Below, in pieces: positions 25,329 through 36,734 of a stretch of DNA of 64,000 nt. Position numbers and translations under genes: made by a program. Each line of letters begins with the position of its first letter. Position 1 is the first letter of the stretch. This DNA comes from Viola odorata. Its lineage: Eukaryota; Streptophyta; Magnoliopsida; Malpighiales; Violaceae. The notes under the pieces are model-generated. The model was not told the DNA's origin. It did not search any database and saw only the letters and a program-made list of their open reading frames with translations. The stretch spans positions 53,299,002 through 53,363,001 of the forward strand of contig OY829542.1 of assembly GCA_963691705.1 (NCBI GenBank), in the 5' to 3' direction.

Positions 25329-25897
25329 CAGTAGAAACTCTATAAAATAATACACTTGGGACGACCAAAATTTATTAATTAAAAGAGTTATTAACTAATC
25401 GATAAATTAATAATTAATAATTTATATATTAATTAATATTTTATTAATTTATAGTAAAATACTTAGTTTACAAACACCTTTCAAGCTTCCACTTACTATA
25501 ATTATTGTATACAATACATGTACTGTACGAAGCTATTAAAGCGGCAATCACATTGAACAATTTCTTGTTGAGCTATGAGAAAACAACACCAGAAGTTCTT
25601 ACCATGCTAAGGAAAATTAGAGACGACATTGAAGGGGAAATTGATTTCAACAAAAAACAAAAGACAATTGAGTCATTTTTCAAGAAACCTTCATAAATCA
25701 TTCATGTAATATGCTATATATAAGGAATTATTAATTTATATTTTATATGGGGTCTAAAGAAATTATCAAAAATGTATTATCTTATAATTTTAGCGAATTA
25801 TTAATTTAGCACCCTATCCTCGAGTCGGGACCGGCCAAAAATATTATCTTAGAGAGTTTATTAAATAATCGAGTATTAATTTATCGAGTTTCTACTG
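25329..25897 (+). mobile_element. Pogo-like (Tc1/mariner) short element nested in the Harbinger-like element
   Basis: Terminal inverted repeats are CAGTAGAAACTC at the left and GAGTTTCTACTG at the right. TA target duplications lie at 25327-25328 and 25898-25899, and the flanks rejoin as catgTAcatg. The 569-bp element keeps only the end of a transposase frame, so it is non-autonomous. Confidence 0.85.
25505..25696 (+). pseudogene. C-terminal remnant of a pogo-type transposase with a PCNA-box-like end
   Basis: A 63-residue frame ending QKTIESFFKKPS. The segment QKTIESFF fits the PCNA-interacting (PIP) consensus Q-x-x-[I/L/M]-x-x-[F/Y]-[F/Y]; Drosophila Pogo transposase is known to carry such a motif at its C-terminus. 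The preceding helical, charged region (LTMLRKIRDDIEGEIDF) is consistent with a pogo/Tigger-like C-terminal tail. DNA-binding and DDE domains are absent. The ATG at 25505 is probably not a real start. The assignment rests on the motif plus the surrounding TIR and TA signature. Confidence 0.6.
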
Positions 25898-26856
25898 TAC
25901 ATGCACACAACTCACGCGCATTCAGTTCACCAGATTTTTTATCAACGCATTGCAATTTACTCTTGATATGTACCTCTAATTATTTTCTCCATTTAATTTT
26001 GATTTGTATTGCAGATCAAGAGGATGAGTAGTGTGCTTCTGGTGATGGATTTGAAGTCCTTCAACAACTTCTGTTTCTGTTGTTTCCAAACTGAGCGTGG
26101 CCACAGAGCAAATTGATCATGAGCTGTATACATTTCTTGGATTTTTGCTTCCTTCGCATGTTTGTAATGTTCTTTGACCTTTTCCTAAGATAGCTACTGT
26201 GCTTTCCTGATGTGACCTTAATAAGATTTCACAACCAAAAATAATTCATCACAACAATTTCTCTCCTGCTATACATTTTTCTTTTCCTTCATTTGCAAAA
26301 GTATTGATTTTACCAATTCCTGGTTTTTGTGATTTTGGATTACCACTTCCAAAGTTGGAACAGTCAAATTCAGAAAAATCTGTCATTGCTGCGTATCTCG
26401 CTACACTGGTCGGGCAAAACAAGTATCCAAAGTGTTAATTATTTATTTACCAAAATATATTAATTAAAAATATCTATATAGAGTTTACAAAATTTTTAAT
26501 ATAATGTTTTAAACCATGATATTAATAACTTATATTTTTTATGACATTAATAAGTTTAATTTATTTATGATATTAGATAAATATCAAATTATAAATAAAT
26601 TGATTAAAAACATATAAAGATACTAAAAATATTAATTCTAACACTTGAAATGAATTATGCCCTTTATGGTCATTTTACATTCCAATCATAGTTTTAAAAC
26701 AGTTTTTACCAAACACCAAAAACAACTTCTGGTTTCCCCACACAACTTTTAACAAACATTTACCAAACAACTAAACTCTGTTCTGTGACTTTTTTCCACT
26801 CAACTTTTTTCCAATCAACTTTTTTCCACCGAACCGGAACGCCAAACAGGCCCTAA

Positions 26857-29194
26857 GTAAATATGGCAGCGAAATCATAATGGTCTAATGATTGAAATTC
26901 ATGTCATGTGTCAATCTTGTAGAACAATTAAATATAAAATTAAGGGATGTCAACTCTTTTTTGATCGCCCCAATTTTAATTTATCTAAATTAATATAGAA
27001 AGAAAGAAAGAAACGGTGGGGTAAATTCTAAAATTTTATTTACGCATGTCCTATGCCAACTATTTTGAAAATTTAGTAGTATCATTAAGTTCTACTACAA
27101 AATCAATCAAAAAATGTTTTTGGATTACCTGAGGCAAACTTTTTTCTTTCTTCCCTCTTTTTCCACTTTATGTAAATTAATCGGTCATGTGTAACTCGGA
27201 AGCTCCTTTCATGAATTGAAAGCACACTAATTCAGTAAGTAAACTCCCAGTCTCTTTGAGTTGTGCGTGCTGAAATACCCCTCCATGCCTTATCCATCAT
27301 TTGAATATAATTAAGCATTTTTTCGTCCCCTTTGGCATTAAGGTTCTAGAAAGCTGGATTTCAGAACCAAAAGTCAAGGGTTCCCTGTGGCAACCCAAAT
27401 ACCAATGAGCTTCATGAGGAGCCCCTTGGTCAAAACCAGCAAAATGTTGATTTTTGATGGTTTTGCGGAAGGAGCTGAGCAATGCCTCTGCCTCTCTCTC
27501 TCTCTTTACTTTTTTTTCTTTTCTTCAATTAATTCAATTTTCTTACTCGGTATAATGAACGAAATAAATTAAAAATTACAAAAATATAATCTATATATCA
27601 AGATAAGTAATTCTAGATCCACTTTTTCTATTTTTATTAAATTTTTAGAAATGACTTTTATACCATTTAATTACATTTTTTTTATTAATTATTTGTTTTA
27701 AAAATATATTAATTTAAATAATTTATATTAATAATATTTGAAATAGAACGGTGACTTTTATAGTCATTTTACATTCAAACCATAATTTTAACCGTAATGT
27801 TTACCAAACACCAAAAACAACTTCTCGTTTCCCACAGCACTTTTAAAGAAATGTTTACCAAACACCTCAAGTATCTCACAGCACTTTCTCTAGAAGTCAT
27901 TTTCCCACAGAACTTTTTCCAAAGTACTTCTCGGACCAGAACCGAAACGCCAAACAAATCCTAAGTCGTTTGCAAATTGCAACAAGTTTTTTTTTTATGA
28001 AATAATCGCAAGTTTTAAAATTTTTAAGAATATTTTCAAAATTCAAAATATACAATAGTATAGTTTGTAATCGAGTGATAAAAAAATTATATGCACTTAT
28101 CTCAAACTTTTAAGTTTGAATCTTATAAATAGAAACAATTATGTTGAAAAAGTCGTTAATGACATTCTTTTAATACACACCAAATATCAAATAAGATTAA
28201 TATCATATTCGAAAAGAAATAAAATGGGCACTCCACGTCAAAATACAACAGCTACATCTTTTTATGAATGGTGAAAGGCATGATGCCGACTGTCCTTTGT
28301 GGATATACTTTTCGTACGTGTCAAGTCCTTACCAACCCAGCATATATAGCATTATTGTATGTAAAAATATATAATTAGAATATTACAATAATTAATAAGT
28401 TAATAAATTTTTCCCTCTCGAACTTCTCAAGTATTTATGGTCCGCTGCTAATAAATGTCCATATTTAGTTCATTTATCTTTTTAACATAATATTTTTTGT
28501 CCCTTTTTTATTAAAATAATTGATGTGACCAAAATAGATGACGAATAAAACACTACATATATATATAAAAGCTAGTGGAGTTCACTTGATTATCAAATTT
28601 ACAAAAATTGATTAAATTGATAGTCAAATGTTAATGTCATGCTATTGAATCTAATAATCATCATTATACATCCATTAATTATAAGAATAAAAAAAAATCT
28701 CGATTTCAATCCTTTCCTATTTTATTAATTTTTTGATAATTATTTTATAAACATACTTAAGGGTATAAGGTTTGGGTACCTCATAATCATATCCTATACC
28801 CTAAACCTAGATCCATATACCATATACCTAAACCTCAAGCTTCATATATAATTATAACTAATATTTATGTAATTTCTTAATTAGTAAATTTATCATTATC
28901 TATATGTTTTTATTAATTTACAAAAAAATTATTTCCTGGATAGTAATTTTTTTACCCAGTGTACGTATATGTAATATTTCTTAATTATATATTTTATTAT
29001 TATTTAAATTATTTTATTAATTCAAGTAATAACATAAAAATGTAATTAATTTCTTAATTAGTAATTTCATTATTATCTAAATATTTTCATTTATAATTAC
29101 ATGATAAATATATAATTTAGAATTAGTAATTTCATATTTTTTTCGTTTTTAATTAACTGTCGTTCGGTACAAAAATACAATTTTCAAGGGTTTA
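26857..29194. other. Intergenic AT-rich region
   Basis: No gene was recognised. It contains a CT microsatellite near 27484-27506, the truncated Harbinger-like end at 27752-27961, and long AT-rich stretches (28340-29150). Confidence 0.5.
27752..27961. mobile_element. Truncated right end of the same Harbinger-like family
   Basis: The sequence from gtgacttttatagtcatttt to cgccaaacaaatcc resembles the last 200 bp of the 23566-26853 element and is followed by TAA. The left part of the element is missing. Confidence 0.6.
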
Positions 29195-29411
29195 CTCCCT
29201 CCGACTGAAATTAATTGACGTTTCACTGTTCATGCACGCGTTTCGAGGAAGTCGAATAACTCACTATTGACCCCAAAAAAATCCGTACTTTTTTGTGAAC
29301 GTACGTTAGAAAAAAAGTACGAAATTTTTTGGGGTCAAATAGTGAGTCATCCGGGCCTCCTAGGGAGGCGTGCATGAACAGTAAACATCAATTAATTTCA
29401 GCCGAAGGGAG
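29195..29411. mobile_element. Stowaway-type MITE (217 bp)
   Basis: Begins CTCCCTCCG and ends in its inverse (GGGAG), with TA on both sides (29193-29194 and 29412-29413). The internal core, with tgaccccaaaa and its inverse ggggtcaaatagtgag around acgtacgtta, is shared with the elements at 51238-51487 and 57172-57431. Confidence 0.85.
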
Positions 29412-30595
29412 TATTATTTTATCACTTTTTCTCTGACTGCTGCTACTCTAACAGCCACAAACTTTCCTTTTTCTTGACTGCAATCCCATCCAGAATTTTG
29501 AAGGCATAAATTGGGGAAAAGTTCAAAATTTTCAATTCCCCCGTTACCCTTACAACCTTGGCAGATTCCGTAATCACCCTTTGCAAAGGGTAAGACTGCG
29601 TTTCACAATGCAAAATTTCTATTTTGCAAAAATTTTTGTTTTTGCAAAATAATAGAAAATTTTTAATTTGTTTCACAGCTATAGTATGTTTTCTGTTTTG
29701 CAAAATGCATTTTTCAGCTTTAGAAAACTCGAAATCGTATTCACCTAACAACTATTTCTTATTTTTTTGAAAAACAAAAGCTACCACTTTTGTTAAATCA
29801 ATTTTATTTTAATTAAAAAATAATGCTAATATTTTTTTTTAAAAAAATAATAAACTAAATAGTAGCCTATTTTAAGTTTGTTAAAGATCAAATATAAATA
29901 TGCTAAATATATTAATGTCTAAATTCAAAAACACAAGCCATTTAGGGGGGAAATTGTTTTGAAAATTTTTTAGTAAATTTTCCAAAAGTTAGAAAAAATT
30001 TCAAAATCTGTTTCACAGCAACATTTTGCAAATGGAAAATTTTTAGCAAAATTTTCAGTTTTGCAATTGCAAAACAGATTTTCAGAATTAACACTACAAG
30101 TTTAGAAAATTTTGCAAACACCATATTTGAAGTTTTACAATTGCAAAACGGTTTTTCATAATTAACACTACAAGTTTAGAAAAAATATAAAAAATCCAAA
30201 AAATGCCAAAAATCCAAAAAAATGTCAAAAATCCAAAAAAAATTGTCAAAATTCTTTAAAAAAATTAACCGAATGAAAACACGGCAAAAAAAGGACTGGA
30301 TGTTTGAAATTTTAGGGCAAACTTTAAGCTAAGAATGAAAACACTTAACCGAGTGTCCAAAAACTTTGTGATGAAATTTGCATTAATTTCCCACCACTCA
30401 CAAATTTGAAAGTGATCGAAATTGGACAGGTATGCACTAAAAAAATTGGTGACTTCCGCCCAAATTTTGGATAGATTTTGAATAGCTCACCCCACAGTTT
30501 TTAGTTTCCCTCCATTGCTCTGTTTTCTATTCCCTCCATACCTTTGTTCTTCCAAAACCATCTTCTTTCTCTATCCTCTCTCTTGAACACCAATA
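29412..30595. other. AT-rich region with inverted TTTTGCAAAA motifs and short repeats
   Basis: Between 29590 and 30180 there are many ttttgcaaaa-like palindromes and gtttcacag motifs, which look like a degraded DNA transposon without clear ends. At 30180-30260 an imperfect array of about 20 bp (atgccaaaaatccaaaaa) occurs. The last part is the leader of the mariner transposase gene. Confidence 0.45.
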
Positions 30596-30641
30596 ATGGA
30601 CGATGAAAATGTTGCCCCAATGTTTTACCCAGCTGAATATC

Positions 30642-30921
30642 TATTGGACGAAATCATGTCGCACGTGTGGTTTGCTTATCTAGAAATGTGTTGTTTGTTC
30701 TTATCTAAAATGACAGTTGTAGGTTGTTCTAATCTAAGGATAGCAGTTGTAACTGCTTGTAAGTTTCTTCCTTCTTATCTAGAATAGCAGTTGATGCTTG
30801 TAACTGTTTGTATTTACTTTCCTATAAATAAGTGAATAAAGTGTGGCAGAAACTAGAGTTTCCCTTCATCTTTGTCTTGATGTCCTGTTAATCTAATACA
30901 TAAGTAATTAGTGTTCCAACA
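30642..30921 (+). repeat. 5' LTR of the Copia element in the MLE gene
   Basis: 280 bp, ends in GTTCCAACA; its first bases are TATTGG where the 3' LTR has TGTTGG. A TATA-like cctataaataag lies near 30820. Confidence 0.88.
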
Positions 30922-30937
30922 AGTGGTAGCGGAGCGA

Positions 30938-32180
30938 GTGTCACGTTTTGATCTTGCCGAGATGTTAGAGCACAAATCAAGATCTCCTTCAAAGTACTCA
31001 TCGCCACCAAAGTTCCGCAACGATAATGGCGGAAGCGGCAACGACCATGAAGTATTGGTGCAACGACTGGTGAAGGAGACAGGGATTATTTACCCCATGC
31101 TAACTCGCACGAACTATGACGATTGGGCTCTCCTGATGAGAGTAAACTTGCAAGCACAAGGACTATGGGAGGCAATTGATCCCGAAAAATGTCGACTACC
31201 GGGACAATAGGATGGCATTGTCTGCCATTCTCCGAGCCGTTCCACCTGAGATGTTGGGGACTCTCGCTATTAAGGACACAGTAAAGCAAGCATGGGATGT
31301 AGTGATGACCATGCGTATGGGTGCCGAACGTGTGCATGAGGCAAAAGCGCAGACGCTGCGTATAGATTTTGAGTCCATCAAATTCAGGGACGGTGAGACG
31401 ATCGATGACTTTGCTATGCTGCTCACCAGCCCCGTGAACAGTTTGAACCTTTTGGGTGACCAAATTGATGATGAGAAGGTGGTAAAAAAAATTCTTCGCT
31501 TGGTTCCCCCAAGGTATACTCAGGTTGCCATTTCCATTCTGGAGGAGCTCACGAGACGACTCAAAGTCATTGAAGAGCGCTATGACCTTGGATGTGATAC
31601 TGCAGAGGCGGGTAGTCGCCTTCTCCTCACCGAGGAGTAATGGCTCGCACGCAAAGAAAGAAGAGAATATGGCGAGAACTCTTCTGGCAGCAAGAAAAAC
31701 ATCGGTGGTGGCTTTGACAATTGGCGTCATGGCAACCAACGTGGTTGTGGGCGCAACAATGACGGTCGCTACAACAAGGACGTTATAGTTACAGGAGGCA
31801 GTCGTAACATGACTATATGTTAGGTGCTACAACTGCAACAACTACGGACACTATGCCAAGGAGTGCCGAAAACCATATTGCGAGCGCAAGGAAGCGGTGA
31901 ATTTGACGCAAGTGCAAGACGACATGCCAACACTTCTGATGGCTAAGCATTGTGAGCACATTTAGGAGACTGTAGACACACCACAGACAGTGTTCCTCAA
32001 TAAGAAGAGTGTGTTACCAGTAGATAGTGGCAACAATGTGTGGTACCTCGACACAGGAACCAACAATCACATGACTGAAGGCAAGCTGATGTTTGCATCA
32101 CTTGATGAGACAGTAAAGGGTACAGTAAAATTTGGAGATAGCTCGGAAGTAGAAATCCATGGAAAAGGTGCAATAAATTG
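30938..32180 (+). pseudogene. Copia gag and protease remnant, several frameshifts and stops
   Basis: Pieces in successive frames show a Copia gag (LTRTNYDDWALLMRVNLQ, then AWDVVMTMRMGAERV and FRDGETIDDFAMLL). A CCHC knuckle follows (CYNCNNYGHYAKEC near 31828-31869), then the protease active site WYLDTGTNNHMT (near 32042-32077). Breaks occur near 31190, at the TAA at 31638-31640, near 31820 and at the TAG at 31963-31965. Nothing of integrase or reverse transcriptase remains. It cannot be functional as it stands. Confidence 0.8.
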
Positions 32181-32216
32181 GGTGGAGGACGAACTTGGCG
32201 CTTCTGTTGGTAGTAG

Positions 32217-32732
32217 CAGTGTTATCAGAACCGGACAGGACCGGTCGGTACGGCCGGTTCAACCGAGATTTTTTACTTTTCTGATCCGATTCAGCTATTG
32301 GACCGGAAATGCATGTGAACCGAGTTCGATCGGCTGAACCGACCTATTTTTAGCGAACCGGCGAACCGGTTGGTTTTCAGTCAAACCGGTTTGTTCAATG
32401 ACATGTCAAAACGACGCGGTTTTGACACAACCACGGGCCCAAAACAACGCCATTTTGACAAGGCCCACGGGCCCATATCAGAGTTAAAGCAAAACGGAGC
32501 CGTTTTGACACGGCCCAAAACGACGTCGTTTTGCTTATTTTTCAATTTTAATAATCTTTTTTGATATATTATAAAATGCTACAGTAAAAACCAGCCGGTT
32601 CAATTATCTAAAATTGAACGGTTCAATGTGTGAACGGTTCAAAACGACCAGCATCTACAATCCGGTCGAACCCGATTGAACCACCAAATTTTCATTTCCG
32701 GTTCATTGTCCGGTCCGGTTCTGATAACTATG
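32217..32732. mobile_element. hAT-type MITE nested in the Copia element
   Basis: Terminal repeats CAGTGTTATCAGAACCGGAC (left) and, read inward, CATAGTTATCAGAACCGGAC (right) match at 18 of 20 positions. The 8-bp target duplication GGTAGTAG is perfect (32209-32216 and 32733-32740), which is diagnostic of hAT elements. No transposase is present. The interior has repeated aaaacgacg / cgttttg motifs. Confidence 0.88.
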
Positions 32733-32740
32733 GGTAGTAG

Positions 32741-33031
32741 TAGGACTATTACAGGGACTGGGCTTGGCCCTGGGGCAACTGAAGGAACAAGGAAAATAAA
32801 GAGTTGGGCTTCGACCTCTTCAGAATCTGACCCAGAGGAAGACATGGCTTCGTCCTCTTTGGAATCTGACCCGGAGGAAGACATTGTTTCGGTTTTAAGC
32901 AGTAGGCAATCGACTAGGCCCAAGCTTGATGGTAAGAGGAATTTGGACCTATTTGACATAGCTCGAGAGGCGGATCGAATCATCTCTTTGCGCAAGAAGT
33001 AAAGACAGTGCGTCATGATTAAGGGGGTGAT
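32741..33031 (+). other. Copia 3' internal sequence with an acidic-repeat frame
   Basis: A frame (32676-33002) encodes SESDPEEDMASSSLESDPEEDI, ending RIISLRKK and a stop just before the polypurine tract. It may be the tail of the original polyprotein or unrelated sequence carried by the element. No known domain. Confidence 0.35.
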
Positions 33032-33311
33032 TGTTGGACGTAATCATATCGCACATGTGGTTTGCTTATCTAGAAATGTGTTGTTTGTTCTTATCTAAAA
33101 TGACAGTTGTAGGTTGTTCTAATCTAAGGATAGCAGTTGTAACTACTTGTAAGTTTCTTTCTTCTTATCTAGAATAACAGTTTATGCTTGTAACTGTTTG
33201 TATTTACTTTCCTATAAATAAGTGAATAAAGTATGGCAAAAAGTAGAGTTTCCCTTCATCTTTGTCTTGATGTCCTCTTAATCTAATACATAAGTAATTA
33301 GTGTTCCAACA
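33032..33311 (+). repeat. 3' LTR of the Copia element in the MLE gene
   Basis: 280 bp, starts TGTTGGACG and ends GTTCCAACA. It differs from the 5' LTR at roughly ten positions by eye. Confidence 0.88.
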
Positions 33312-34847
33312 ATATCCACCATCTCGATTTGAAACAAAACTCCCTAATCTAAACAACATCGTAGCAGATGTTGATGCGGAGGTGAACTCATCCAATTCCC
33401 AATTAAAAGCTGCTACTGATAATGATTCATATGACAATCCAAACTTCTCTCCAGCTCCAAAGGTGTCATCTGAAGATGAAGGTTAATACAACTAAGTTTT
33501 TCTTATTTTGACATACATTAAGCATGGTTATTTACAAAGTAATATACTCATATTTTGCCCCCACTTTGTAGGTTTCAATGAAAAAAGGCAAATACTCATA
33601 AAATTGAAGGAGCTTAATGATGGGGAGAGACTCGCAGCATATCAAACTCTACTCTGGATGAGTAAAGATGGGAAGCTGCATAGGACATCAACAAGAGAAG
33701 TGGCTTACATATTTCATGTTTCAATAAGATCAGTTCAACGATTGTGGAAACCAGCAAAGGAATCTGGAATTCACAACTACCAAGGAAGGAGAGTTAAGAA
33801 TTGTGGCAGAAAAAAATTGAAATTTGATGTGGAACGAATTAGAGCTCTTCCTTTCAGGGAGAGGACAACATTAGGCTCCACTGCAACAACTCTGAGTGTG
33901 TCCAAGAGTTTCCTACTTTCGAAGTTGAAGAGTGGAGAACTACAAAGGCATAGTTTAACTGATGAAAATCGTGCCAAGATGATTGAATTTTGTCTTCAAG
34001 TAATCGATCCAACAACAGTCAACCAAAATCCCACATTTTTGCAGATGGATAATGTTGTACACATTGATGAGAAGTGGTTTTCCATGACCAAGAAGAGTCA
34101 GACTTATTATATCATGACAGGTGAGTCTTCTCCTGTGAGAACTATGCAAAACATAAATTTCATTCCTAAAATTATGTTCTTAGCTGTAGTTATTAAGCCT
34201 AGGTATGATAAAGGCAACTGCAACTTTAATGGGAAAATAAGAGTGTTTCCTTTGATGCACAAGGTTGCAGCTGTGAGGTCTAGTGCAAACAAAGCATATG
34301 GCACCTTAGAAATCAAACAAATCAGTAAAATCAAGAGGGATGTGATTAGAAATTTCATGATTGAGAAGCTCCTCCTTGCCATTAAAGAGAAGTGGCCTAG
34401 GGATAACATAAGGGAGGAAATTATTATACAACAAGACAATGCTCCGTCATCATGGATTATGCTTCATCACATATCCATGATGATGATGTAGAATTATTTA
34501 ATGTTGTGGAAGAAATAGGATTGAATATTAGATTAATGTGTCAACCCCCAAACTCACCTGATCTTAATATTTTGGACCTCGGTTTTTTTAGAGCTATACA
34601 ATCTTTGCAGGAGAAAGATTGTGCCAAGACAGTGGTTCAACTGGTTGAAGTAGTTCACAGAGCATTTTATGAGTTCTTTGACAAGAAATCCAACAATATT
34701 TTCCTAACATTCCAGTCTTGTATGGTTGAGGTTCTGAGCAAGAAGGGGTCAAATGTTTACACCATTCCTCACATGAAAAAGGGTCACTTGGAAAGGATAA
34801 GGATGCTCCCAACTAGACTAATGTGTGATCCAGTCATTCTTCACTAA

Positions 34848-35737
34848 GCTGTTACACATGTGCTTGGTTAATCTTTCAGGTTTTATTCTAAACTCAGTCG
34901 TTATCCTACCTAATTATGAAGTGATCATGCCAAGTAGTCGTAGTAAACTGGCACTATAATAATAATAAATGATGGACAGGTGATTGAGCAAGTCTGAAGG
35001 GAATAGTAATGGAGTGTGGAGAATTGTTGATAATCGTTGTACATATTGAACATGGAAGATTTTTTTTGCAGGTTTAACTAAGATTGCAGATGGTAAATAT
35101 TTTGGTGTATTGGGCAAGGGCAATTTGCTCATATTTTGGTGATTGATAACAAATGATCAGTTGCACATTGTCATGTGGAGCGAAATAGATTTGTTCATAT
35201 TTTTGGGTGTTTTAGAAAAAAGGTTTAGCTTATCGTAGTCAGTTTGAGCAAAGGAGATTTGTTCCTGCTTTGTTGTGATTGATAAAACAATTTAAGCTCT
35301 ACATAGTTCGATTGAACAAAGTCTAGATTGCTCAATTTTTGTTCCACTCTTAGCAAAACTTACTAATTTCAAAATGGTAACTTAATTAAGAGAATCATAT
35401 TCTCTTTATATTTGTTTATCTTATTTTAGCACAACATTTGGAGTAGAGTAGCAATCAACTTTTATGTCCTGTTATGAACACAGGGATTCCTTGCCTTTTG
35501 ACTAAAGAGATTCTCATGCGTTGCTAGAATTCTAATCGAAAGCACATTTGGACCCTTTTTACCTTCCCAATTTTGCCACCGTTCTAGCCAATATTTGATC
35601 AGCCTCTCACCTATTCACGCCTCTATAAATGTATAGCATCGCCTCTGTTAATTCTCACTTCAAAAAGCCTTCGAAACCCTAAACCATTTTCTCTTCTTCA
35701 TCTTCCCAGTTGCTATATTTTTTACATGTTCTCCACT
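34848..35737. other. MLE 3' flank and upstream region of a small ORF
   Basis: No gene is seen in 34848-35600. A TATA-like tctataaatgtatag at about 35621-35635 and a CT-rich leader precede the ORF that starts at 35738. Confidence 0.45.
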
Positions 35738-36049
35738 ATGAACATCGTAGAGAAGCGACATGCCCTCAACTCCGTCACAATTATCAGCCACCATCTCCAT
35801 GAAGATGTTGAGATCCTTGAGCACAAAGTGTTGCAAACCCAGCAGGATATAAACCGATTGGAAGACTGAGCTCAAGATTTGAGGCTAAAGAAGGCTCGTG
35901 CTATGACTGAAAATATTAGAGAGGAGGCAGTAGAGGTGGTGGACACCATTGATGAGTGTCTCACCTGTGTGGTAGAGGCCATAATTTTTTTGCAACAGAA
36001 GAAGGATTTGCTGCAAATGACCTTAACCTCAGTAAGAGCATTTGAGTAA
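35738..36049 (+). pseudogene. Small coiled-coil-like ORF with one in-frame TGA
   Basis: From the ATG at 35738 the frame encodes MNIVEKRHALNSV and a heptad-like charged segment to TGA at 35867-35869 (43 codons). It then continues in the same frame for 59 more codons (QDLRLKKARAMTENIREE, then ECLTCVVEAIIFLQQKKDLL) to TAA at 36047-36049. The composition suggests helical coiled coil. A TATA-like motif about 110 bp upstream and a CT-rich leader make it look like a real gene at some time. The protein was not recognised. Alternatives: a 43-residue peptide gene, or a pseudogene with one nonsense change. Confidence 0.4.
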
Positions 36050-36700
36050 TGCTCTTAATAGGTTTGGGAATGTCATTCCTACCATTCCCACAAACGAAAT
36101 ATAATTGTGGGTTTGTGTTTTTAGGTCTTTGTTAGTTTAGTTTTCAATAAATTGAGTTTGTCACTTTCATGTCATATGTGCGTGGTTTGATCCAACCATT
36201 TTTCTTTTAGTAATCGAGTCTGTCTTAGTTTGAGTTATTGTGTTTGTTTATCTATGGATTCTCTGTTTCAATAAATATGTTGTGTTTCCCTATTTTTACT
36301 TTGGTCCAAGCCCAGTTTTTTGCATAATAATTGGAACAACATTTTAGAGCATGTGCAGATTTTCTGCAGTTAAGGTTTGAATAAGAGAGTATGCAATTGC
36401 TCACCCATAGAATTTTGCACCAAAAAATCCTACACTTAAACTACTCCTGTCTAATTAACATTTTGATTCTAGAGCATTTTGTCCAAATTAATTTCCCACA
36501 CAAACCAAGTCTTGCACATCAAATTGGATTCCAATAAGAAAACCCATTACAAAGGGAAGCATTGTACATTCCCATAACAAACAAAAGATGGACACCAAAT
36601 TGAATTCAACCGCATAATTACACCAGAAAAGGGTGCCAAAAAATGTGCCCACACCAACCAATAGATGAACACCAATCTAGAGAACGATGTCATACCCAAC
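36050..36700. other. Intergenic or 3' region, no gene recognised
   Basis: AT-rich sequence between the small + strand ORF and the minus-strand unknown gene. The part near 36700 may be 3' sequence of that minus-strand gene. Confidence 0.4.
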
Positions 36701-36734
36701 AAAATGTACTGCACTAAGCAACTTTTATAAGGCT

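Larger units (their letters stand above)
23566..26853. mobile_element. PIF/Harbinger-like (Tourist-type) DNA element with unidentified cargo
   Basis: The left end is GTGCCTGTTTGG and the right end, read inward, GGGCCTGTTTGG. Both ends are flanked by TAA (23563-23565 and 26854-26856), the three-base target duplication typical of PIF/Harbinger elements. The left subterminal part is palindromic (aaaccaacttcc / ggaagttggttt). No transposase is seen. The interior (about 24000-26250) has a leader-like CT-rich stretch, a GC-rich segment, and a possible acceptor (ttgcag, 26009-26014) followed by a short frame. It also contains a nested pogo-like element. A truncated relative of its right end lies at 27752-27961. 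Confidence 0.6.
30642..33311 (+). mobile_element. Copia LTR retrotransposon, internally deleted, inside the MLE gene
   Basis: Two 280-bp LTRs (30642-30921 and 33032-33311) are flanked by the target duplication ATATC (30637-30641 and 33312-33316). The primer-binding site TGGTAGCGGAGC (30924-30935) matches the tRNA-iMet type at 10 of 12 positions. The polypurine tract aagggggtga lies just before the 3' LTR. The internal region holds gag and the start of pol up to protease, then loses integrase, RT and RNase H. A hAT-type element is nested inside. Confidence 0.9.
30596..34847 (+). pseudogene. Mariner-like element (MLE) transposase gene, disrupted
   Basis: Exon 1 starts at 30596 and is cut after 15 codons by a Copia element, resuming after 33316. 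It ends at 33481 (donor gttaat), and exon 2 starts at 33572 in phase. Exon 2 shows a helix-turn-helix part (REVAYIFHVSIRSVQRLW), then the catalytic region: HIDEKWF (first Asp), QQDNA (second Asp), and PPNSPDLNILDLGFF (third Asp), as in plant mariner-like DD39D transposases. A 20-bp insertion at 34441-34460, between QQDNA and the following SSHIHDDD segment, shifts the frame, so the last third (34452-34847) is in another frame. The gene is therefore doubly broken. CTCCCTCC-type terminal repeats expected for such an element were not found nearby. Confidence 0.85.

Noticed and set aside
33508..33571. ATG at 33508 as start of the mariner transposase
   Set aside because: This part lies in the intron before the acceptor at 33570-33571; the first exon starts at 30596.
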